Positions 1-5,881 of a stretch of 6,817 nucleotides of DNA are shown in pieces (the first letter of the stretch is position 1; the number at the start of each line of letters is the position of its first letter). The notes below the pieces were generated by a model. That model was given only the letters and a program-made list of their open reading frames with translations, did not search any database and was not told the DNA's origin. Source of the DNA: Nanobdellota archaeon (GTDB lineage: Archaea; Nanobdellota; Nanobdellia; Woesearchaeales; GW2011-AR15); NCBI GenBank assembly GCA_013335235.1, contig JAAXVZ010000067.1, forward strand, positions 1 to 6,817, given 5' to 3'. The position numbers and the translations under genes are program-made.

Positions 1-1
1 C

Positions 2-1216
2 AACCTATATCTGCGAGAAGCAGGGAAGATCGGTTATGCATGCCGAACAAGCAGATTCTCTGACAGGGAGGAAAGGATCAAAGGAGGGTATGTCCGAGAC
101 TCTATCCCGGGGATATATGATTACATAGCAGTGATGGATTTCAAGAGCCTGTACCCCAGCATAATCAGGACTTTCAATATAGATCCAATTTCCTTTATCC
201 CTAAAGAGATGCATGCTAAGCACAAGGAGTCAGACATCATTGTCGCGCCAAATGGCGCCTGGTTCAGGAAAGAGGAAGGCTTGTTGCCGCAGATAATCCA
301 CGCCCTGTGGCTCCAGAGAGACTCGGCAAAGAAGCGGAAGAACTTAGAGGAGAGCTACGCTATCAAGATCACAATGAACAGCTTCTTTGGTGTCCTCGCA
401 AATCCTTCATGCAGGTTCTATTCGCTTGATATGGCGAATGCGATAACGCACTTCGGCCAGTACATTGTCAAGACAAGCGCAGAGATATCAGAGAAGCTTG
501 GCTATCGGGTGATATATGGGGACACGGATTCTATATTCATAGAGACAAAGGCATGCAATATAGAAGACGCCGAGAGGATAGGGACAGCTGTGCAGAAAGC
601 AGTCAATCTCCATTGGGAGAAGTATGCCAAAGAGATAAAGATGAAGAACTTCATGGAGCTGCAGTTCGAGAAGACATTTGTCAGGTTCATGATGCCGAAG
701 ATCCGCGGCACGGAGATCGGGGCAAAGAAAAGATATGCCGGCCTCCTCCTTATAGATGGAAAAGAGAAGATTGTTTTCACAGGCCTTGAATTCGTCAGGA
801 AAGACTGGACAGCACTTGCGAAAAGATTCCAGCTGGAGCTGTTTGACAGGATATTCCACAAAAAGGAAGTTGTAGAATACATCCGCGGATTTGTACTTGA
901 CCTCAGGAAAGGCAAGCTTGATGACCTACTCATCTACAGGAAATCAATAAGGAAGGACCTTGTAAAATACACAAAGACAACACCGCCGCATGTAAAGGCT
1001 GCAAGGAAACTCGACAAGATAACGTCAAGCGTGATTGAATATGTGATGACTAAAGAAGGCCCAGAGCCTATGGCGAAACTGCAGAATAAGCTAGATTACG
1101 AGCACTATATTGAAAAACAGCTGAGGCCGATAGCAGACGCTGTCCTGGTTTTCTACAACAAGAAGTTCGACGACCTCCTTACTGATTCTAAGCAGACAAG
1201 CCTGTCTGGATACTGA
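2..1216 (+). CDS. polB: Family B DNA polymerase, Pol II-like, C-terminal part (5' end outside window)
   Basis: Template-directed DNA synthesis from dNTPs. The reading frame is open from base 2, so the GTG at 131 is internal and the gene starts upstream of the window; 404 residues are visible. They carry the palm and thumb motifs in order: motif A DFKSLYPSII (visible residues 46-55), motif B K-x3-N-S-x2-G (from 122), motif C YGDTDS (172-177) and the KKRYAG segment (from 242). The region after KKRY resembles E. coli Pol II: a GLE..R.DWT segment, then PPHVKAAR, GPEP and LDYEHY. The two Asp of motif C and the Asp of motif A are intact, so the polymerase site looks active. The exonuclease domain would lie in the missing roughly 370 residues, judged from the length of Pol II. 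The protein ends in QTSLSGY, which fits a shortened archaeal PIP box for PCNA binding (inference). Family assignment is firm; a Pol II-like subgroup is likely. Confidence 0.96.
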   Translation, partial: NLYLREAGKIGYACRTSRFSDREERIKGGYVRDSIPGIYDYIAVMDFKSLYPSIIRTFNIDPISFIPKEMHAKHKESDIIVAPNGAWFRKEEGLLPQIIHALWLQRDSAKKRKNLEESYAIKITMNSFFGVLANPSCRFYSLDMANAITHFGQYIVKTSAEISEKLGYRVIYGDTDSIFIETKACNIEDAERIGTAVQKAVNLHWEKYAKEIKMKNFMELQFEKTFVRFMMPKIRGTEIGAKKRYAGLLLIDGKEKIVFTGLEFVRKDWTALAKRFQLELFDRIFHKKEVVEYIRGFVLDLRKGKLDDLLIYRKSIRKDLVKYTKTTPPHVKAARKLDKITSSVIEYVMTKEGPEPMAKLQNKLDYEHYIEKQLRPIADAVLVFYNKKFDDLLTDSKQTSLSGY

Positions 1217-1256
1217 TATCAACCTGCTGCAGGATCGGACTGAAGAGACCTATCAA

Positions 1257-1264
1257 TTTATATA
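1257..1264 (+). promoter_or_regulatory. TATA box of the 1288 gene
   Basis: TTTATATA matches the archaeal TATA consensus. Its centre lies 27-28 bases before the ATG at 1288, so transcription should begin at or next to the start codon (leaderless). No Shine-Dalgarno sequence lies between the box and the ATG, which agrees with this. The box sits 40 bases after the polymerase stop codon, so the downstream gene has its own promoter. Confidence 0.7.
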
Positions 1265-1287
1265 TACTCATCTGCCGCCATCAATCC

Positions 1288-1980
1288 ATGACCAGGATAT
1301 ATGATCTCCCATTCGACACTTGGTATAATCCTATTGCCAGAATTGAGACTCTATCTCAGACTAATGCCTGCTTTGCGTATAATTCGCTGGATACAGAAAT
1401 AAACTTCATGACAGAGAAATTCAGGCTTCCTTCTCCTCTGGGCACAGGAAGACTGTATTTTATCAGGGTAAATGAATTTAGGCATGGCCATGAAAAAATG
1501 ATGGAGGAGATAGACATAATATCTCCTGAGGGGATAAAACATGTGCAGCAACCCTTATTCTCACCGATGATCCGTTTTGAGCGCGAGAAAAATAAGGAAT
1601 ATCCTGATGTTGTCTGCTGGATAAAGATTGGAGGAAACTGCTATGTGGCGAACAGGAGCGAGAACATGCACGGGCCTATGATGAGATACCCTGAATCCTG
1701 GGACCGTGACGAGGTGGCTTGGACACCCGGCCCATATAGCACATATAAGGAATGGTATGGCTCAAGCTATCCTGACCTTCCTGCCCCGGACAAGATGTTC
1801 GTCCATGGAAATCTCTTCAATGATACAGTATCGATGCGCACACTCAAGCATATTGTCCTAGAGGACCTTCAAAAGCTCATTACAGAAAAAATGATAGAGA
1901 TATCTGTGTCTAAGATATTCGAAGCATCTTCATCTCCTATGATGGAGAACCCCTTAGCTTTGACTGACGGGAAGAAATAA
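1288..1980 (+). CDS. Hypothetical soluble protein, 230 residues
   Basis: I do not recognise this family. The protein is soluble, with no signal peptide or membrane segment. It is rich in Met, Pro, Tyr and Trp. The middle (about residues 105-170) alternates short beta-like stretches such as VVCWIKIGG with a polar, aromatic segment (PESWDRDEVAWTPGPYST), and the end (about 180-215) is predicted helical by eye. No catalytic motif or conserved Cys/His cluster is evident; the few Cys (residues 28, 110, 118) are scattered. The ATG is supported by a TATA box at the right distance for a leaderless message and by codon use like that of the polymerase gene. It follows the polymerase gene on the same strand with a 71-base gap and its own promoter, and converges with the membrane-protein gene 14 bases beyond its stop. 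It is probably a real lineage-specific gene of unknown function. Confidence 0.8.
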   Translation: MTRIYDLPFDTWYNPIARIETLSQTNACFAYNSLDTEINFMTEKFRLPSPLGTGRLYFIRVNEFRHGHEKMMEEIDIISPEGIKHVQQPLFSPMIRFEREKNKEYPDVVCWIKIGGNCYVANRSENMHGPMMRYPESWDRDEVAWTPGPYSTYKEWYGSSYPDLPAPDKMFVHGNLFNDTVSMRTLKHIVLEDLQKLITEKMIEISVSKIFEASSSPMMENPLALTDGKK

Positions 1981-1994
1981 TTAGGTGTATTCAG

Positions 1995-2519
1995 TCATAT
2001 CCTCAGCCCTGCAAGTGCCAGCCTTGCAAAAAAGGTGAATAGAAATATATTAAACAGGATATTAGTCACTGCATATGGCAAGTATTTCGCTATCTGCGAG
2101 GGGCTTGTTATCAGCGTAAAAAAGCTATTGATGGAATTTATCATTATTGTAAGATATGTCCCCATTGCCTGGATGTCTGCATTAGGGAAAATGCCGGCTA
2201 TGAGCCCGGCAAGGCAATATGAGGGAATGACCCAGAGAACATAGGTGCTGATGAAACCGCCCATCACCAAGTGATAAGATATCAAAACAAAAGTCACGAT
2301 GACCGCAGCCAGTGCTCCGTACCTCATGCCTGTAAGGACTGCGATGAACGTCACCAGCTCTAGGCCAAGCTGCCTTATCGGAAAATTCTGGATCACGAAA
2401 GACAGGCCAAGGCTCATGGCTATCAGCAATACAAACAAAGCTTTCCCGCCAAATATTGCAAGGATAAGCGCTGCAATGCCTACATAGCGCATGTACTTGT
2501 AGGCTTTTTTCCTGTCCAT
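1995..2519 (-). CDS. Multi-pass membrane protein, possibly ECF transporter S-component-like
   Basis: A 174-residue, very hydrophobic protein. A short basic N-terminus (MDRKKAYKYMR) is followed by hydrophobic stretches at about residues 12-44 (one long helix or two short ones), 51-64, 67-87, 89-111, 119-138 and 147-170, giving five or six membrane passes. The basic N-terminus suggests that this end is cytoplasmic. The size, helix count and closing helix with N-I-L-F-N resemble small integral membrane substrate-binding (S) subunits of ECF vitamin transporters, or MreD-like proteins. This is impression only, and no ECF ATPase or T subunit lies in the window. The start is supported by a TATA box 27-28 bases upstream. 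The gene is divergent from the radical SAM gene (127 bases between start codons) and convergent with the 1288 gene. That it is a membrane protein is confident; its function is unknown. Confidence 0.85.
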   Translation of the reverse strand: MDRKKAYKYMRYVGIAALILAIFGGKALFVLLIAMSLGLSFVIQNFPIRQLGLELVTFIAVLTGMRYGALAAVIVTFVLISYHLVMGGFISTYVLWVIPSYCLAGLIAGIFPNADIQAMGTYLTIMINSINSFFTLITSPSQIAKYLPYAVTNILFNIFLFTFFARLALAGLRI

Positions 2520-2542
2520 GCCTTGGTAGGAATCAGGTGTGG

Positions 2543-2550
2543 TTATAAAA
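2543..2550 (-). promoter_or_regulatory. TATA box of the membrane-protein gene
   Basis: On the minus strand this reads TTTTATAA. Its centre is 27-28 bases before the ATG at 2519, the same spacing as at the 1288 gene, which points to a leaderless transcript. No Shine-Dalgarno sequence precedes the ATG. Confidence 0.65.
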
Positions 2551-2612
2551 TATTGTGCTGGAGATAAGAAAACTACTTAAAAGAGGAAGCAATGGTACAG
2601 AGTGAGGCAGAG

Positions 2613-2620
2613 CATATTTT
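2613..2620 (+). promoter_or_regulatory. Probable TATA box of the radical SAM gene
   Basis: CATATTTT is centred about 30 bases before the ATG at 2647, which would leave a leader of only a few bases. It is weaker than the other boxes here. The region between box and ATG has no Shine-Dalgarno sequence. An in-frame TGA at 2620-2622 rules out an upstream start. Confidence 0.5.
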
Positions 2621-2646
2621 GAAAAGTCCGCAAATCTAATCTAAAA

Positions 2647-4605
2647 ATGGAACAAGTAGTGCTATACCAAAAAAAACCGACTTTTATAAACCTGAATATT
2701 ACCCATAGGTGCAATTTCACCTGTATCCATTGTCCTATCGGACAGAGATCTCAAAATGAAGGCATAATATATGATGTAGATATAAACCAATTGAAGAGAC
2801 ACACATTAGGATTAAAACGATGGCTGAAGATTTTTACTCTTAACGTATCCGGTGGGGAACCATTGCTGTACCCACACTTATTCGAGTTTTTGAAATTCTG
2901 CAATAATAATAGAATAACTGTTGAGCTGATAACAAACGGTTCCCTTCTGAACCATGAGAACATAAAAAAAATCTCAGAGATTAAGCTGCGTCATCTGACA
3001 ATATCTCTGGACGGCCTTGAACAGACTCATGATTTTATAAGGAACAAGAAAGGCAGTTTTCTGAAGGCAATAGAATCAGTTAAGGAGATCTATTCTTTAA
3101 ACAGGTCCCTGAAGATCAATGGGAATTTCACAATAATGAGCCATAATGCAAATCAGCTTGGTTATTTTGTAAGGTGGTTTTCAGCGCAGGACTATCTCTA
3201 TAATCTGACTTTCCAGGCAGTCTCTCTCTTCCCACTAAGACATGGCATTGGCGTAAAAGATTATGAGAAGGATCCGCTTTGGCCGAAGATAAACATGGAT
3301 GAGCCGATCAACCAGCTTATTAGGTTGAAAACAGAAGGAGCACATATAGGCAATTCAGTCAAGCAGCTTAATGCAATGAAACACTATTTCAATGATCCTA
3401 TTAGAGCCTGCAAGATTGATGAAAACGGATGCCCGGTAAGGTATACTTCTTATTTTATAGAACCAAATAGTATAGATCCCAATAGCAAGATACTGAACTG
3501 TCCTATGGACCACCTGACAAGATTCGGAAGCATCGGAGAAATTTCCCAGGATGCGGAAAAAATCTGGAATTCAAAAAGGGCTATCCAGGTAAAAGAAAAG
3601 GTAAAAAACTGCAGACAGACCTGCCAGGTATACTTTAATTGCTGCTATGAAGATAAGACCTTGGTAAAATACCCGGATGGCTGCATAATCTCATTTATGG
3701 GCAGAATGGATGCAAATTCCTTTTTTAATAAGAATTCTCTAATAAAGCTGGAGCAAAAATCATTCCATTTCTACAGGAATCTGGCAGTATTTCTAAAGGA
3801 ATACGTTAAAAAAGCAATCTTCCTTGTGGATTATGGTCTCCTTACAGGAAAACAAACAGGAATAATAAAAGAATTCGCTAAACTTGGGATTCATTGTGAG
3901 ATTTGCCTCTATTACAGGATGGGCCCGGTCAATCCGCATTTCAAGGATTTGTGCAAGATGAAAAACATTTCACTGAATATATTCTTTCCCATAACTGAAA
4001 AAGAGGACTTTGAAGATTATGCCAGAAAAAGTGCAAGGTTTTCTTTCTTCAGCAGGATTATCTCCTCATGCAAAAAGACACAGAGAAACATAATACCAAT
4101 CACTATATCAGTTCCGCTATGCGAAGGGAACATTATTTTTCTAAAAGAGGTTCTGCTATCTCTTGAAAAAGAAGAAGGGATAGATCATCTGGAACTTGTG
4201 GCCCTGTCAAATGAATATTTTAACAGTGAGACCATCCAAAAAGTCTCAGACATATATAAAAATGAAAAAACACTTCCCCAGCCAGACAAATTAGCTGCAT
4301 TCCTCAGGGAGATTTTAGAATTAACAATTCAGAAGAGATTAACGAAACTGATAAATACACCTGAGCAGTGGGAGGACTTTGTCAGGCTTTCTAAAAATCC
4401 ATCTGAGATAATCAGCGATGAAAGAAAATCAATTGTAAAAAGGAAGGTATTCATAAAATACAGGGATAATGTTAACCTTGAACCCTTTATGAAAACAGCA
4501 GGATATGATTTTGAAACACTATGGCTGTCTGAATATTATCTTAATGCAAACAGGAAATTCAATGATACAGAGGTTTATCTGGCTGATTTTGTAAACAATC
4601 ATTAA
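2647..4605 (+). CDS. Radical SAM protein with SPASM-like cysteines and long unknown C-terminal region
   Basis: A 652-residue protein in three parts. Residues 12-230 form a radical SAM barrel: CNFTCIHC (Cys22, Cys26, Cys29) holds the [4Fe-4S] cluster that cleaves S-adenosylmethionine; GGEP at 69-72 binds SAM; ITNGS at 95-99 and TISLDG at 118-123 are usual later strands. Residues 250-350 hold Cys255, 262, 285, 322, 326, 332, 333 and 346. The C-x3-C-x5-C spacing at 322-332 resembles the SPASM/twitch auxiliary-cluster region of peptide-, protein- or cofactor-modifying enzymes. Residues about 360-652 match nothing I recognise. They look like alternating strands and helices followed by a helical end, with few Cys, so more iron-sulfur sites there are unlikely. 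SPASM proteins are usually 350-450 residues, so this one is long. The start is the first ATG after an in-frame stop. Substrate unknown; no precursor peptide, methyltransferase or glycosyltransferase is adjacent. The gene is AT-richer than the polymerase gene, which may indicate transfer. Confidence 0.93.
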   Translation: MEQVVLYQKKPTFINLNITHRCNFTCIHCPIGQRSQNEGIIYDVDINQLKRHTLGLKRWLKIFTLNVSGGEPLLYPHLFEFLKFCNNNRITVELITNGSLLNHENIKKISEIKLRHLTISLDGLEQTHDFIRNKKGSFLKAIESVKEIYSLNRSLKINGNFTIMSHNANQLGYFVRWFSAQDYLYNLTFQAVSLFPLRHGIGVKDYEKDPLWPKINMDEPINQLIRLKTEGAHIGNSVKQLNAMKHYFNDPIRACKIDENGCPVRYTSYFIEPNSIDPNSKILNCPMDHLTRFGSIGEISQDAEKIWNSKRAIQVKEKVKNCRQTCQVYFNCCYEDKTLVKYPDGCIISFMGRMDANSFFNKNSLIKLEQKSFHFYRNLAVFLKEYVKKAIFLVDYGLLTGKQTGIIKEFAKLGIHCEICLYYRMGPVNPHFKDLCKMKNISLNIFFPITEKEDFEDYARKSARFSFFSRIISSCKKTQRNIIPITISVPLCEGNIIFLKEVLLSLEKEEGIDHLELVALSNEYFNSETIQKVSDIYKNEKTLPQPDKLAAFLREILELTIQKRLTKLINTPEQWEDFVRLSKNPSEIISDERKSIVKRKVFIKYRDNVNLEPFMKTAGYDFETLWLSEYYLNANRKFNDTEVYLADFVNNH

Positions 4606-4618
4606 AGAATCTGCTGAG

Positions 4619-4624
4619 TTTTTT
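4619..4624 (+). terminator. T-run terminator after the radical SAM gene
   Basis: A run of six T lies 14 bases after the TAA of the radical SAM gene, with no clear hairpin before it. Archaeal RNA polymerase can stop at T-rich tracts without a hairpin, so this is a likely termination site. Only the tract itself is seen; the function is inferred. Confidence 0.45.
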
Positions 4625-4755
4625 AATGAGATTGGGGTCAATGAGACTAGGGGCTTAAATGAATCGCAAACCTTAGCAAGACTAATCCTCTGTTCAGAAA
4701 CAGGTATGTTCAGCTCAAATTTTTTATATGCAAAGAGAGGCTAAGGAACTACATG

Positions 4756-5145
4756 TTATATGCCTTCGCAAAAAAAGATATCCACAAGCCATATGCCTGC
4801 AATCGATAAGCATCTCTTCACTGTTTCATCTACATCAGTAATTGTGTTCAGCGGAAGCCAGGAAAAACGGGTGTGCTCATCTGAAAGGCAGATTCTTCCT
4901 TGCGCAAGTGAGCATAGATATGTTATCCTTACAACCTGCCTTGACTCATCAAGGAAGACTGTTGATGCATCAATAATATGAATGATTTTGTCCAGGTGGC
5001 ATCCTGTCTCCTCGAAAACTTCCCTTGCCAGGGCCTGCTCGCAGCTCTCGCCAGACTCCATCCTCCCTCCAGGGATATCCCAGAGATTGTTGTCAGAGCG
5101 TTTCAACGCAAGGAACTTCCCTTCATGTATTATGAGCGCCTTCAC
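4756..5145 (-). CDS. Nudix hydrolase
   Basis: Hydrolyses a nucleoside diphosphate linked to another group, in the cytoplasm, using Mg2+; the substrate cannot be read from the sequence. A complete Nudix box (G-x5-E-x7-REVFEETGC) spans residues 27-49, with the metal-binding glutamates Glu42, Glu45 and Glu46 present. It is preceded by the usual LWDIPGGR strand-turn. The listed GTG start (5145) is the only ATG, GTG or TTG in frame, since an in-frame stop lies at 5265-5263. AGGT four bases before it could serve as a weak ribosome site. However, the frame upstream of GTG reads IPFQVGVKALI, which looks like the normal first strand of a Nudix fold. The true start may therefore be a non-standard codon near 5163, where TGATT overlaps the stop of the upstream gene. 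Co-directional with that gene and probably co-transcribed. Family sure, start uncertain. Confidence 0.93.
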   Translation of the reverse strand: MKALIIHEGKFLALKRSDNNLWDIPGGRMESGESCEQALAREVFEETGCHLDKIIHIIDASTVFLDESRQVVRITYLCSLAQGRICLSDEHTRFSWLPLNTITDVDETVKRCLSIAGIWLVDIFFCEGI

Positions 5146-5162
5146 GCCGACCTGGAATGGAA

Positions 5163-5807
5163 TCAGAATCCCATCTCCATTGATTGTGCAAAATGTCGGC
5201 CATACTGCGGGTTGGTAGTTATATAGACAGCATCCTCTGCAAGCTTCCCTCCTGCGAAAACATCACGATGTACCCTAAGCAAGCCATCATCAAGACCAAT
5301 CTTCCTTGCACCGACAACGCCTTGGGCGCCAATATGCTCCCACAAGCCTGCCATGGTTTCCAAGGGGCATCTTCTCTTGCCGAGCAAGGTCCATTTTTCA
5401 TATGTCTCAAACCTTATCGAGAACTCAGCCAATATATTAAAGCCTAAGACCTGGCCGGGCATAGATACCCAGGTGCTGTCACGCATCACTCCTGCCTTAT
5501 CAGATAAGAGGTCCCTTATGGCCTCGAATAAGTCATACTGCCGGAACAGGCAGTCCGGTACCTTGAAAAAACCGTGCTTTTCAACAATGCCCCTCTCTCT
5601 ATAGTATTCCCTTGCCGCAGCAAACGATTCCTCAAAAATATCCTGCCCTGGCTCCTCATATTCTTCAAGCCCGGCGATTGCCGGCGAAAGCGATTCTTCA
5701 AGGTCATATATATGAAATCCTCCCGGATGCCTCTCAAGGTGAGAGTCAAGATGATACCTTATATCTGAATATACAATCGGTCTCATCTCAACCGGTAGTG
5801 CAGGCAT
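5163..5807 (-). CDS. Hypothetical protein, 214 residues, upstream partner of the Nudix gene
   Basis: I do not recognise this family. The protein is soluble, with no signal or membrane segment. It has an acidic helical first half (about residues 25-75, rich in Glu, including DLEESLSPAIAGLEEYEEP), then a mixed region with the segments HGFFKVPDCLFRQYDLFEAI and WVSMPGQVLGFNILAEFSIRF. The last third (about 165-205) includes GVVGARKIGLDDGLLRVHRD and ends strand-like with AVYITTNPQYG. No known catalytic motif is visible. Its TGA lies just before the Nudix gene, in another frame, so the two probably share one message and possibly one pathway. Start choice: the ATG at 5807 gives the longest frame, but a second ATG at 5786 (residue 8, MRPIVYSDIRY) has a TATA-like stretch (CTTATTAA) centred about 26 bases upstream. 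That fits the leaderless pattern of the other genes better. It is divergent from the TrmB-type regulator gene. Confidence 0.8.
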   Translation of the reverse strand: MPALPVEMRPIVYSDIRYHLDSHLERHPGGFHIYDLEESLSPAIAGLEEYEEPGQDIFEESFAAAREYYRERGIVEKHGFFKVPDCLFRQYDLFEAIRDLLSDKAGVMRDSTWVSMPGQVLGFNILAEFSIRFETYEKWTLLGKRRCPLETMAGLWEHIGAQGVVGARKIGLDDGLLRVHRDVFAGGKLAEDAVYITTNPQYGRHFAQSMEMGF

Positions 5808-5808
5808 A

Positions 5809-5816
5809 TTAATAAG
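5809..5816 (-). promoter_or_regulatory. Possible TATA box of the 214-residue protein/Nudix operon
   Basis: The minus strand reads CTTATTAA here, centred about 26 bases before the second in-frame ATG (5786). It overlaps the region just upstream of the first ATG (5807), so if it is the promoter the shorter protein is made. The sequence is a weak match to the TATA consensus. Confidence 0.35.
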
Positions 5817-5851
5817 ATTAAAGGACTACATAGGGGGACAAAAAGTACACA

Positions 5852-5861
5852 TTTTAATATA
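5852..5861 (+). promoter_or_regulatory. TATA box of the TrmB-family gene
   Basis: TTTTAATATA is centred about 25 bases before the ATG at 5882, consistent with a leaderless or nearly leaderless transcript. The purine run directly before the ATG (AGGCAGG) is too close to act as a Shine-Dalgarno sequence. Confidence 0.6.
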
Positions 5862-5881
5862 GCAAGGCAATAACAGGCAGG

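Noticed and set aside
502..933. 143-residue open frame on the minus strand inside the polymerase gene (and a 123-residue one at 488-859)
   Set aside because: They lie wholly within a polymerase frame carrying all catalytic motifs. Their Ser/Phe/Cys-rich composition is what antisense translation of a coding region gives.
131..1216. GTG at 131 as the start of the polymerase
   Set aside because: The frame stays open to base 2 and reads GGYVRDSIPGIYDYIAV before DFKSLYPS, the normal lead-in to motif A, so the GTG is an internal valine.
4626..4658. Ten-codon mini-frame made of two similar 15-base units (MRLGS-MRLGA) after the radical SAM gene, considered as a precursor peptide
   Set aside because: Too short, no leader region, no Shine-Dalgarno sequence, and it sits after the likely terminator; the repeat is imperfect and probably chance.
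4720..4729. TTTTTTATAT as a plus-strand TATA box
   Set aside because: The only start at the right distance (ATG at 4753) opens an 18-codon frame that runs over the 3' end of the Nudix gene, with no coding character.
4606..4755. Search of the gap between the radical SAM and Nudix genes for an RNA gene or CRISPR repeat
   Set aside because: No tRNA-like fold or regular repeat-spacer pattern is visible; only the T-run and the chance features noted above.
4978..5226. Plus-strand frames of 70-90 residues opposite the Nudix and 214-residue genes
   Set aside because: Antisense shadows of genes with better coding evidence (complete Nudix box, operon layout).
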